In this document: positions 1 through 9,512 of the stretch, in pieces
Layout: the number at the start of each line of letters is the position of its first letter
Numbering within the stretch: position 1 is the stretch's first letter
Assembly: GCA_949710005.1 (NCBI GenBank)
Contig: OX453281.1
Span: forward strand, 15,456,649-15,520,648
Direction: 5' to 3'
DNA: 64,000 nt
Source of the DNA: Ricordea florida
Taxonomy: Eukaryota > Cnidaria > Anthozoa > Corallimorpharia > Ricordeidae
Translations under genes and position numbers: made by a program
Notes under the pieces: model-generated
The model's input: only the letters and a program-made list of their open reading frames with translations
What the model was told of the DNA's origin: nothing
Databases searched by the model: none

Positions 1-356
1 GGTCGTGCTATTTTTAGGTCATCTCATAAAATCAATACATGTAAGAAAGAGTTACTGAAATCTCAATATGTTGATAATTATTGCTGCACTACATAGTCCT
101 GTAAAAAAATAATGTGAAATCAACATCAATCAGTCAAAACTGTATACCACATGAAAGTTTAATTGTGCTGTTACAGAAACAGGCAAAATATCCATAACCA
201 AACAGAGAATAGTACATTATTTTGAATATATGAAAATTTCTATCATAAAAACTACAGAAGAAAGATTTAATATAAGGATGGTATTTCATCGAAAAAGTCA
301 TGGCAGGCAAAGGTATTGAACTTGTAACCAATGACATATGGTAACGAGAAGCACTA

Positions 357-427
357 TCATTATATTATTATCATTATTATTATCATTACTGTTATTATTA
401 CTGGTATTGATATTATTATTGTTATAT
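357..427. repeat. ATT/ATC trinucleotide microsatellite
   Basis: Imperfect run of TTA/TCA trinucleotides, seen directly. It has no coding context. Confidence 0.8.
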
Positions 428-1954
428 TTTTTACGTTAAACATAATATATTTTTATGGGGTGGGATGCATGTCCTAATCTTGGTAAAGATATTGTTACTC
501 TACTACTACAAGCAATACAAAAATCTTCTTAATAGACTTTCCATCAGAGGTGGTAGTAATCAAAACAGCACCAAAGAATACCATTTCTTCTTTAAGGCTT
601 AGAATCTAGTGCAGTCATTTGTCTATACAGTTTGTGTGGAAAATCATTGAAAGCATAGGGCATTTAGGAAACTTGAAACACTTGTTACTACATACAGCAC
701 ACTTGCAATGAATATATGAGAAAGATCATAAACATTTTGGCATTACAAAATTTATTTTCTTCTTTATAAAGTTTTTCCAATGTAAAAGGTTAATTGCATG
801 TTGTGGTTGTTATGAAATATTGATATTTGACATCATAAAAATAAAGTAAACAGCAGAAAGTAACAAAGTTAATATGTTATGTCTAACTTTTCAAATTAAG
901 GCTTGAATTAACATTTCATTTGTGAAAAAAGGGCAGGGGTTCTAGATAGCAATATTATCAGGGGAGGGGGGTTCATTGCACTCTAAGGTAAACTGAAACT
1001 GACCCATTGTGAAAAGGCTATGAAACTTGTTGTCTCTACGCAATATTATTGAAAACTTTCAATCAGAGAATACATACATATATATATAGCAAAGAGAAAT
1101 ACTACTCAGAATTCAGTAATCACATTTGCTTTATTTTGAAATGATCGCATTGATCACTGATAATATTGCAGAACCAGTACTTTATAGTGACACAGGGTAT
1201 ATAATCTGTTGAAAATGTTTAACAGAACTGCCAGATCAAGAAAATTTACAATATTTTCACTGTTGCAATGATATCAGATCACATCGTTATAAATGATTGC
1301 TATAACAACTGCAACTCTCTGTGTTGGGAATTACTTCAAACTGGAAACGCTATCGTTTTATTATGAAAAATACCTATTTACATTCTCTTGTAATCTGTTG
1401 GTCATCTTCCGATTCCGTTTTTAGACTAATAGAATTATTTTCCAGAGATATCTCCAATCGTTGAAGTCGTTCTTACTCGGTGTCCCTTCTAAGTCGTTTT
1501 GCTAAATGTACTACGCCAATATATTTCGTTATGTAATCGTTCACTCATGTCCTGTATTTCTATCAATAACACATTCAAATTCAAAACTAACTTGATTGAA
1601 TTCCTAGTCCTTTTCCCTGCTGTTTCGTTTGCCTTTTTCTGGAGCGATCAGTTGTTGTCTTGGCTGTTGTTATTCTCCCTGCTGTCGTTTCTCTATCCCG
1701 GCTTTGAGTCGTGCTTTCCCCGTGTTGATTTTCACGGTATTCGAACTTACTCGGCGACGATCTTGTGCTCATATTTCTTGAATATCTCGGAGATCACCTT
1801 GCTGGGATGTACTTCCAGGACGAGTGAAATCGATTTCCACAAAATTTACATTACTTTCAAAAAGGCATCACCGAATAATGGCGGAAATTCAGCAGTTCTC
1901 AAGTGCGTTACTATTGCCAGGTAACCTGGCCTGCGAACGGACACCTTTAAAATA

Positions 1955-2040
1955 TAGATATATATATATAAACATATATATAAATATATAAACAGGTAAA
2001 TATAAATATATGCAGTAAATATAAATAAAATATAAATATA
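1955..2040. repeat. TA-rich simple repeat
   Basis: Runs of TATATA mixed with AAATATA blocks, directly upstream of the hammerhead-like motif. A second TATATA run follows at about 2150-2180. Confidence 0.8.
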
Positions 2041-2130
2041 TGCAGGTAACTGACGAAGGTCTAAGACCGAAACGTTTTTTCTATTAAATTTTTAACTTTT
2101 TAACTTTTTTATCGTCAGAAGTTGTCCGTC
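2041..2130 (+). ncRNA. possible hammerhead-ribozyme core, degenerate
   Basis: At 2050-2056 the sequence reads CTGACGA, matching the hammerhead CUGANGA box. It is followed by a helix II with stem GGTC/GACC and a TAA loop, then GAAAC at 2069-2073. A possible NUH cleavage triplet GTC lies at 2114-2116 after a T-rich spacer. Penelope-like elements and retrozymes are known to carry type I hammerheads of this kind, and Penelope-like fragments occur elsewhere in this window. Helix I is poorly formed and the spacer before GTC is long, so this copy may be inactive or a chance match. Confidence 0.35.
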
Positions 2131-2284
2131 CTTGCTTTATCTAACGTTTATAAATATATATATATATATACATATATAAAAACTCTCGGCTCGATTTACT
2201 CGGGCTTGCGAGCCACGTGGTCTGACCGGAACCGACACGATTAGTAACCTCGCTACGCTCGGCCTTCGGCCTCGCTTCGCGAGG

Positions 2285-2624
2285 AATTATTCTTTTCTTA
2301 ATTACATTGTAAGTTTAAAAAATTACTGCCTTCATTTATTCACTACAATCAGCTGTAGTTACTTAACATAAGAAATAAATAACCGTAAAAGTGTGAACTA
2401 TAATTAGACCTGGTCCAACGCAACACGTGAATGACTAACATACATTTGAGACATTTTACAATTTAGAAGAACATTTTTTTACGAAAACAACGGCGTTGAA
2501 ACCAAAGTTCTCAATCGACGCACTAAATGACAACGTCGACAACGCGAAAAGCTGTCAGTGAAAGCGCTACATTCTGCAATTTGCCGCCAAGAGAAAATTC
2601 CCGCGGGAGTATTTCTTAGCCGTC
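2285..2624. repeat. dispersed repeat, copy 1 (about 340 bp)
   Basis: Nearly the same sequence recurs at 32387-32725 in the same orientation, with only a few differences. It has no coding content. The two copies share both boundaries: an AATTATTC start and a TAGCCGTC end. The second copy abuts the truncated left LTR of the BEL element. Its class is not recognised. Confidence 0.75.
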
Positions 2625-2837
2625 GACAGGGGAGATGTTTATATGATTAAAGGCATAAAAATTTGAAAGCTTTCATCAGTTTGCTTCTCATTCAAAAGTA
2701 GTGCATTCAGAAGATCATTTTTCTGAAGAAGGTTTGTTTAGAAGTCGGTTTTCCAAGTCAAGTGTCAAGTTTAAGGGAAAGTGGAAAGTGCGAGTGCTGA
2801 GTCACGCATCAGTGAGCAAATATTATGCAGACAAAAC

Positions 2838-3200
2838 TTATGCAAATTTGTGGTCCATAGCACGGAGTCTTTCCACTTCTCGGTTTTCTTCGCTACAATT
2901 TTGTCTGTTTTCCACAGCACGGAGTCTTTCCACTTCTCGGCTTTCTTCGCTACAATTTTGTCTGTTTTCCACAGCACGAAGTCTTTCCGCTTCTCGGCAT
3001 TCTTCGCTACAATTTTGTCTGTTTTCCACAGCACGGAATCTTTCCGCTTCTCGGCGTTCTTCGTTAACATTTTGTCTATTTTCTCGAGCACGGACTCTTT
3101 CTGCTTGTCGGCGTTCTTTGCTATAATTTCGTCTCCTTTCTCTTTCCCGAGCGCGCCTTCTTTGGCGATCTACTTCGCTGATTCTTCCTCAGTTAATTCT
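2838..3200 (-). other. open frame of 19-residue charged repeats, likely transposon-derived
   Basis: On the minus strand a frame of about 118 codons ends at 2838. It starts with an Arg-rich segment around 3190-3130 and then repeats a 19-residue unit about five times. The unit has the form AVENRQNCSEECREAERLR, rich in E, R, N and Q and likely helical. Similar ENR/RLR-type repeats are known near the N-termini of some eukaryotic transposon proteins, Helitrons among them, so I read this as a transposon remnant. There is no clear start codon and no other domain. The two other frames over the same minisatellite are also open, because 57 is a multiple of three, which weakens any coding claim. Confidence 0.3.
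2859..3143. repeat. 57-bp minisatellite, about five units
   Basis: Units start at about 2859, 2916, 2973, 3030 and 3087, exactly 57 bp apart, each beginning AGCACG and carrying TTTCC and CGCTACAATTTTG blocks. The last units are the most diverged. The length is a multiple of three, so every open frame stays open across the array. Confidence 0.9.
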
Positions 3201-3639
3201 TGCTCTCTCTCCGTTGCTCTTCACCTGAACCTTGTGTTCTGCAAATTATATTTTCTCTGCTATTGTTTGTTGACATAGCAATAGAAATTGCTTCGTTTAT
3301 CCTTTAGTAAAACTTTAACAGTGTAGAGTAGTAATATTGTGTCTCAAAAAGACAATGAATTTAAAATTTCTTTTTCAGTCGTCAACGCAATTTCCCGCCA
3401 AAAATATGCGGCCTACCAGAACAGCTTCCAAATAAATCACGTCACCTCGATGAGTTGACACATGAGCCCACAATATGGTCATGTGATGCTGGTCAGCGGC
3501 TATTCCGTTTTGACAGCTGTCAATTGACCATATTGTGAATGTCCAATATAAAAGATGTGGATTTGTCAAGACAAGCCTGAGATACCCCTCCCTTCCTTCT
3601 TGATAGTCTCCCCTACCCTACCCGTACAATCTGTAGACG

Positions 3640-3673
3640 CGTACGTACGGACGTACGTACGTACGTACGTACG
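3640..3673. repeat. ACGT tetranucleotide microsatellite
   Basis: Near-perfect run of ACGT units with one interruption at its left end. Confidence 0.85.
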
Positions 3674-3729
3674 CTCGGTCAGTCACGTGACAACCAAAAG
3701 AAAAGAGGTTGACCATATTCCATGAGTAT

Positions 3730-3768
3730 GGGGCTCTGCTCCACGCGCGCTTCGCGCGCGAGAGCCCC
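3730..3768. repeat. GC-rich nested hairpin at the left edge of the duplication
   Basis: GGGGCTCT at 3730-3737 pairs with AGAGCCCC at 3761-3768, enclosing CGCGCGC-TTC-GCGCGCG. It ends two bases before the first copy of the large duplication. A GCGGGGCTC motif also lies just beyond the right end of the duplication, near 31922. Confidence 0.7.
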
Positions 3769-4362
3769 GCTATTATTTTAATAATAAAAATAAAAATAAT
3801 TGTAAATCAACTTAGACCATAATTAATAACAACTACTATAATATATTTATATTATTATTAGTCCTCTATTAATAATGTTAATATGAATTATCATTATTAA
3901 TTCTTTATTGTTAATTATTAATATTACTGACACCCACACCCACGTACATCCAAGACCCACGACTTGTACCCACGATCCACGACCCACGACCATTAGTCAA
4001 ACTCCAGAAAGTTTGATACAGAAAACACTTTCTCAAGTGAAGTGTGAAAACAGACAGCGAACCCTCCAACAAACACACACAAAAAAATCAAACGAATTTT
4101 GCTTTTGTAACGCAATAACAATGCTATGCCATCAAAGAATGTGACTGTATGTTGTTGTCATTAAAGAGTGTCATATGTTGTAGGTGCTAATTGAATCCAC
4201 TAGAAATAACATCTTTGTGTAAGGCCATATAAAGCGCTAAGCACGTTATACTCGTGTGTTCTGTAATCCGTACTCCGTTTGTTTTAATTAGTTAGGTTTT
4301 TGTTTCTGTGAGTAATAGAGTTATATAGGTGGAACACTACACCACCCATCAGTACCTACCTT

Positions 4363-4497
4363 AAAACAAATTCTTTGAAAGACAGGCGTCTGATTGAAAG
4401 CCAACCACCGCTGAAACAAATTTTTAAGAAAAGGCCAATCCTATCATACAAGAACGGACGCTTTTTACAAGGCAAACTCGTGAGAGCTAAACTGTGA
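4363..4497 (+). pseudogene. Penelope-like element RT C-terminal fragment (copy A)
   Basis: A 44-codon open stretch ends in a stop at 4495-4497 and contains KKRPILSYKNGRFLQGKLVRAKL-like sequence. The RPxLSYKxGRxLxxxLVRAKL motif is typical of the end of the reverse-transcriptase region of Penelope-like elements, ahead of a GIY-YIG domain. The rest of the protein is missing, so this is a broken remnant. A different Penelope-like fragment with the related ending SYKRGKSLNDI lies at 14156-14775. Confidence 0.55.
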
Positions 4498-4855
4498 GAA
4501 TGGCGAAAACACGAGCGCAGGAGTCGCGCGGGCCTGTCAACACCATTGAACACACTTTGCTAGTGCAGTGCGTGCAAAAGCTCGAAAGTTTATCCGCTCG
4601 AAGAAAATTATTCCAGTGATGTTGATGAATGCCTGGACCAGGATATGCATATGTTACGTGTGACAAATTCCTTCTGTTCTTTTTATAACCTTTAATTTCA
4701 CAGCTGCTTAACCTTTTTACATAACTGCAATGATCAATTAATGTCATTACATATTACTCCGCAGTTCAAATATATGGTCTTTCATATATTCATTTGAATC
4801 ATTCTTCTCCGTATACGGGTATATTACGAACTCCCAACATGACCAGTTCCCAGTT

Positions 4856-4926
4856 GGCGTGACAGCTCAGTTGGTAGGGCACTGCTCCGGTATCGCAGAG
4901 GTCATGGGTTCGAATCCCGTTCAGCC
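4856..4926 (+). tRNA. tRNA-like sequence, probably pseudogene or SINE-type (copy A)
   Basis: A 71-nt cloverleaf-like sequence with A box (GCTCAGTTGGTAGGGC) and B box (GGGTTCGAATCCC), followed by a T-run that could end Pol III transcription. The D and T stems form. The acceptor stem has two mismatches, and the anticodon loop reads CCGGTAT. That would place GGT (Thr) as anticodon, but with C instead of the invariant T at position 33. The anticodon stem also has a mismatch. It is therefore probably not a working tRNA. Confidence 0.5.
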
Positions 4927-5638
4927 CTTAAATTTTTTTTTTCTTCAGGCTTTAATTTCACAGCTGACTAAGCTGTGTACATAACTGCGATGATCAGTTA
5001 ATGTCATTACGTGAGACATGTTTGGAGGTGAATGGTGTCAACGACAGCCCAGCCACAGATGAAAATAATTAATGGTGGGAAAGTGTTCAAGTGGCAAATG
5101 TAAAATTCTATGTCATTGATAAGCAATAGAAACCAATACTCTCACGCAAGGTGTATCAAGCCCTCAACTTAATGCACAAACTGGATACTAGTCTATAGAA
5201 GCTCCATGGGCAGCACCCTGAATTGGAGCATGCCTCAGGAGCAATGCCAGGGACATTTTCAATCGAAATCAACCCCACTGCAAAGCCTGTTGTCCGTGAA
5301 TGTGGTCCTCGTAGACAGCCTGTAACGCTTCTACCCAAATAGTCATCCAACCTACAGATTGGGTAAACAGTCTATGGTTGGGTCCAGCCGGAAGAACAGA
5401 TCAGAATATGATTAGACCCCTAAGACCTCAACAAAGCAGTCTAGCGGGAACACTGTCCAATCCCCACTGTGGAGGAAATTGTCCCGAAGATTCCAGATTC
5501 CAAGATTCTTTGATGCCAAAAGTGGGAAAAGTACAGATGAAACTAGTCTACGAGTCAAGTCTGCTAACGACAATGAAATCCGCCCTTGGCAGGTGCAGAT
5601 GGTTGAAAATACCATTCGGAATCAAATAAGCGCTTGAA

Positions 5639-6944
5639 ATGTACCAGAGAGCAATTTGTGACTTGCTGGAAAGGATAGAGAATGTTTCAGACTGGCTACC
5701 CATTCGCTGTGGAGTGAAGCAAGGGAGCCTTCTTGGCCCGCTTCTTTTCAATATCTTCAGGAATGATGTTAATTACTCAGCTAGAACTTCCTCACTACGT
5801 CTGTATGCCGACGACACGACGCAATATGTAGCTCAAGAGTGTCCCAGTGCTATACTTGAATCCACCTTGAACTATGACATAATGAAGTTAACGCACTGGT
5901 TCACTGCGAACTATCTGCAAGTTAATGCTTCCAAAACTCAAGCAATGACTCTGGGTAAATCTCAGTATACATACAATTTTTTAGCTGGTGACAAGACCAT
6001 CGAGATTGAGCCGACTCTCAAAATTTTAGGTGTTACATTGGATCGGGATTTGTCTTTTAGGCCCCACGTTACAATCATGCTAAAAAAGCGTATGCTATGA
6101 TAGCTGCATTACGAAGGTTTAAACGTTTACGGTTCCTTCAGACGTGATGATCTCCCTGTATAAAGCCTACGTTTCACCACATATTGAATACTGCTGCCCA
6201 TTGCTGCTGGCAATATCTAAAACTTTGAAAAACGCCGCATCGAACGTTCTAATCACTTTGCGATTAAGTCACTACTGAATCTGAGTAACTCGGCCAGCTA
6301 TGTTCTATGCCTAGCCATGGCTGCTATGGACACGTTAGAGCAAAGACGTATCGTGCAATCGCTCATTATATTTTTTAAGTGTTTTAGACTCGATGGCCCA
6401 AATTATATTTCCCAGTTTTTTACACCTAGGTTAACTAACTACAATTTACGAGGTAGAGGCTTAAATGTTGTGCAGCCCCCATATAACAGCCTTGTCATGC
6501 ACAACTCCTTTCTGTATTTAGTTGCCCATTTGTGGAAACCAGTTGCCAGCTTATGTCAAATCCTCGACCACTTTAGCACAATTTCGCGCTTGTCTAAATG
6601 ATATGAAGTTTGCAGGGTGTCAGTGTACGAACTGTATCTGATTTTATTTTCATTTTTATATTTGCACATATATATTTCTATGCTTCTGGTACTACTCATA
6701 TATTTTTAATATTGGGATTAGTTCTATTTAAGAATAGTTTATATTTTAATTCTAGATTTACCTTAGCATTTCCCTTTATTTTCCTTTTATCTTTATGATA
6801 TTAATGTAATAGTAATGTAATGTAGTTATGCCTTTATTGTAAATAGTCGTGCGTTTTTAACATGAGCCCCTGGCTCAGGAGATTGGGCAACCACTTCCAA
6901 CGTCTACGACTTAAAATAAATATCATCATCATCATCATCATCAT
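5639..6944 (+). pseudogene. LINE (CR1/L2-like) reverse transcriptase 3' fragment (copy A)
   Basis: The frame at 5639-6100 carries the RT signatures GVKQGSLLGPLLFNIF (fingers/palm motif B region) and LYADDTTQYV (catalytic YADD). After a frameshift near 6100 the thumb segment continues with KAYVSPHIEYCCPL. The frame at 6317-6601 has the typical LINE C-terminus LEQRRIVQSL...LRGRGLNVVQPPYNSLVMHNSF. The element ends in an (ATC)n tail at 6921-6944, which marks its 3' end. The 5' two thirds, including the endonuclease, are absent, so it is 5'-truncated and frameshifted. CR1/L2/jockey-type placement rests on these motifs only. Confidence 0.8.
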
Positions 6945-6984
6945 ATGATCTTGCACGTGCAATCATGGATGACATTCTGGTTGA

Positions 6985-7116
6985 TATAGTTTACTAGGCG
7001 AAGGGTTCCTCCATACCACAACAGTGGATGCAAATCAGTAAAAGTAGTTTTCATGACCACATAACCGGTTTTATACAGAACTTACCAGCCCTAAAACTGG
7101 TTATGCAATATTGGAA
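6985..7116 (-). pseudogene. decayed second exon of the secreted-peptide family (copy A)
   Basis: On the minus strand a splice acceptor (pyrimidine-rich, TTTCTAG) at about 7117-7126 precedes a sequence that aligns with exon 2 of the peptide gene at 8031-8191: the same VP start, F-GW, and a YKTGYVV core. It has two in-frame stops before the core, so it cannot encode the peptide. This is the remnant of an older tandem copy of the exon. Confidence 0.5.
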
Positions 7117-7726
7117 CTAGAAATAAAGATAAAATGTAACGATTTAAGGGTAATCAGACTTTATGGGATGACTCCAATAAAAAACAACGTCTCCCTGTTT
7201 TCCTGTTGCTCCCTCCAACTGAGGTACGAGGGAATACGAGAAAAATACTCTTATTAACTCTCATTTTATTTGAGTTTTTTAAAAAAAATTTCGTCAACTT
7301 GCTGGAAGAGGAAAATTCAGTTTCGTGGACTGTGTTAGAAAAAAGGCTGAACTGCCAATGATGAAACCATCTTATAGTCTAGTAGCTTTTTAAATGAACC
7401 TTACCGTAGAGTATTTTCCTGTAATCATTGGCTCACTAAATGGTTTATTTGGCGGCTCAGACTTGAGGTGTTAAATATGTCTTCAAATGTTTAAATTGAT
7501 ATCTCACGAGTGAGCTGTCTGCAACTGTGATCTATCGAATGCAACTAAAAATTAGACTACTCTTAGCTAAAAACTCTGAAAAGTGTGTTTAATTAAGACA
7601 TCAGATTTTCAATGGCAGAGATTCCTTTGAAACAGTGTGGCTTTGAATCATTGTATGAAAATCCTGATGTGTAATTACAGAACTCAGACGGAAACTCTAT
7701 GCACATGTGCTGATTTTCAACGTAGT

Positions 7727-7954
7727 TTACCAGATTTTAGTTGTATCAAATGCATGATCAGAGAAACAGCTTTGAGGGTCAAACATTTCGTCTTTATTAT
7801 ATCTGCTACACACGACATATTTGCGATTATTTTTACAACGCATCGTTTCAAGTTCTTGTAGCTTTCTGCATTCAAGTTGACTTGAACATGAATCCATATT
7901 ATTTAAGCAGCTAATAGCGTCGGCAAGCTTAATAATAATAATAATAGTATTCAT
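7727..7954 (-). CDS. six-cysteine open frame kept in both copies (uncertain)
   Basis: A 75-codon minus-strand frame begins in an (ATT)n microsatellite and then has six cysteines over about 50 residues (SC-x5-SC-x5-EC-x10-RC-x8-VC-x13-SC). No signal peptide is seen. A GT donor-like site overlaps its end, so it could be an internal exon. The paralogue at 19435-19665 keeps all cysteines and the frame despite a repeat-length change. It lies between the peptide gene and the decayed exon, on the same strand. No family is recognised, and it may be chance. Confidence 0.25.
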   Translation of the reverse strand: MNTIIIIIKLADAISCLNNMDSCSSQLECRKLQELETMRCKNNRKYVVCSRYNKDEMFDPQSCFSDHAFDTTKIW

Positions 7955-8030
7955 CCTGGGAGCCTACATCGTCAAACCGGTTTTCAGTAGGGCACTGTAA
8001 AGATTCTCTTGCTGAAGAGTACTCTAGATG

Positions 8031-8191
8031 TTAAACAGTAAGTCGCTCCACTTTACTTTTTTGTTCATCACCCTTTTTGGGTTTCCAATTGCAAGAACAT
8101 GGTCCGAACTTGTAAATTACGTTTCTGTAGACCACGTAACCGGTTTTGTATCGAATTCTCCAACCAAGGAACCTGTTTCGTACACCAGGAA
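8031..8191 (-). CDS. secreted cationic peptide precursor, exon 2 (copy A)
   Basis: Starts after a good acceptor (pyrimidine tract, CTTCTAG) at 8192-8198, giving a 229-bp intron. The phase fits exon 1 exactly, and the spliced product would be 134 residues. Exon 2 adds an aromatic, basic segment with FLGWRIRYKTGYVVYRN and then PCSC, ending at a TAA at 8031-8033. With exon 1 the mature part has five cysteines. Compared with copy B it has a 6-bp insertion giving the extra CN residues and a CAA where B has TAA, so its tail is 12 residues longer. The sequence from 8098 to the acceptor is identical to B. Confidence 0.6.
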
Positions 8192-8420
8192 CTAGAAGGA
8201 ATACAATAAAAACATATCATATGTTGTGATATAACGCGGGTAGAATATGTTAAGTATGTTCGTTATATGTTCGCTATATGAAAAATAACAAGAATAGTAT
8301 TTGTTAAACTCGTGAATGTGTGAAAGACGTATTCTTCAGCATGTCAAAGGCCAATTTTCAAGTTTTACTTTGTCTGATCAATAAAATATAAAAACTGCGA
8401 GATCTTTAACTTTCACGTAC

Positions 8421-8664
8421 CGACGCACAAGCGCTTAAAGCAAATGCACACTTTGGAGGGTACAACCGTCCTGGTCAAATACACTGGGACAGACAAAGGC
8501 AGAAGCTTGGGTCTAAGACGTTTTATGTCTTCAGCTTCTGTTTCGTTGTCTTTAGCGGCGTTAAACTCGCTGTTAATGTCTTCAACAAAAGCCGCTTCGT
8601 CATCGTCAGCTTTGATATCAACGATGAATGGAGTCAACAGGAACAATACCAGCAACAAACGCAT
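8421..8664 (-). CDS. secreted cationic peptide precursor, exon 1 (copy A)
   Basis: Minus strand, ATG at 8662-8664. The product begins with a clear signal peptide (MRLLLVLFLLTPFIVDIKA), followed by an acidic propeptide of about 30 residues rich in D and E and a dibasic KR at about residue 48-49. After that comes a basic segment with VCICFKRLCV. Left unspliced, the frame would stop three codons later. However, a strong donor (G|GTACGTG) sits at 8420/8421, and joining in phase 1 to the acceptor at 8191 continues the frame. A TTTTAG acceptor directly before the ATG suggests a 5' non-coding exon. The layout (signal, acidic pro-part, KR, basic Cys-containing mature part) is that of antimicrobial or venom-type peptide precursors. 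The C-I-C-x4-C spacing recalls beta-hairpin defensive peptides, but no known family is recognised. Confidence 0.7.
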
Positions 8665-9408
8665 CTAAAACACACGGAAAGCGGTTATGACAAAAATTGA
8701 TAATGTAATTTCACCTCTGTAAAATTTGAAGGAGGGGACCGTAAGAGTTTGCTACAATGCGGTGTTTTATTATTTTTGGGGCGGTTTTACAGTAGTTTTT
8801 ACTTGAAATACAGTATTATGGTTTTGCTAGATTAAAAGGTTTGCAATTTTGTCAAATTTTTGGTCGCCTTAAGGCACACGTTTTACTGCGGGATTGCGGT
8901 GACCGTGACGTTTTGGGGCATTTAAAACTCGTCTCTATCTTCAAGGAAACAGGAAGGAGTAAATGGCTAAGCTTTGTTTCAATTTGCCACTTACGCAGCA
9001 TTAATTTCTGTAAAGAGAATATTATTGTTTTTTGTTGTTATTGAGTGAAAGCAAATTATGTCAAAGCTACCACTGTTAAACAAAATCTGATTAAAACGTA
9101 AAGTAATTTTTCATACAGAACCATTGCTTTGCACTGAATCTTGACAAAAGATCGAAAGCAAAATGGACCAACTCTACCTTTGTTACAACAGTGTGCCAAG
9201 ATATCGCTTTCACAACTTGCTGTTAGTTCTCGCGTCTCTGGAAAACCCGATGTCAGGAATAAAGCACGATGTATTTTCTTCCTTTTTTATACTCTCCTGA
9301 AAACAACTATATTTGAACCCTCTTGACCGTTACCTAACCACATTCTGACCCTCTAAATACTGCACAGCACCATAGCACGTTACGTAGATTAACATTCTAA
9401 TTATACAA

Positions 9409-9512
9409 CTACCTCTTAATCCAATATTGGCAACTGTCCAATTTTTCTTAAATTGGACACCTATCCAATTTAAGAAAAATAGGACAGTTGCCAATATTGG
9501 ATTTAGAGGTAG
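9409..9512. mobile_element. 104-bp foldback MITE, copy A only
   Basis: CTACCTCTTAATCCAATATT at the left is the near-perfect reverse complement of the right end, and most of the element folds on itself around a short centre near 9460. The matching place in copy B (about 21100) lacks it, so it inserted after the duplication or was lost from B. Target duplications are not clear. Confidence 0.65.

Larger units (their letters stand above)
1..2284. other. AT-rich intergenic DNA, no supported gene
   Basis: No open frame here has a recognisable domain or plausible codon pattern; the longest, near 1499-1924, reads as hydrophobic low-complexity sequence. The stretch holds ATT/ATC microsatellite DNA near 357-427, TA-rich simple repeat at about 1955-2040 and 2150-2180, and a GC-rich hairpin-prone segment at about 2185-2284. 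Confidence 0.6.

Noticed and set aside
134..337. 67-codon minus-strand frame
   Set aside because: Aromatic/Ser-rich translation typical of AT-rich DNA, no supporting feature.
1499..1924. 141-codon plus-strand frame and its antisense frame
   Set aside because: Low-complexity hydrophobic translation, no domain, AT-rich surroundings; likely chance.
3908..4144. 78-codon frame with DPRPTT-type repeats
   Set aside because: Arises from a CCCACGA-type simple repeat; no other support although it is present in both duplicates.
4356..4747. minus-strand frames over the Penelope-like fragment
   Set aside because: Shadows of the plus-strand RT remnant.
9141..9326. 61-codon frame present in both duplicates
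   Set aside because: No domain or signal; the blocks are similar enough that shared openness is not informative.
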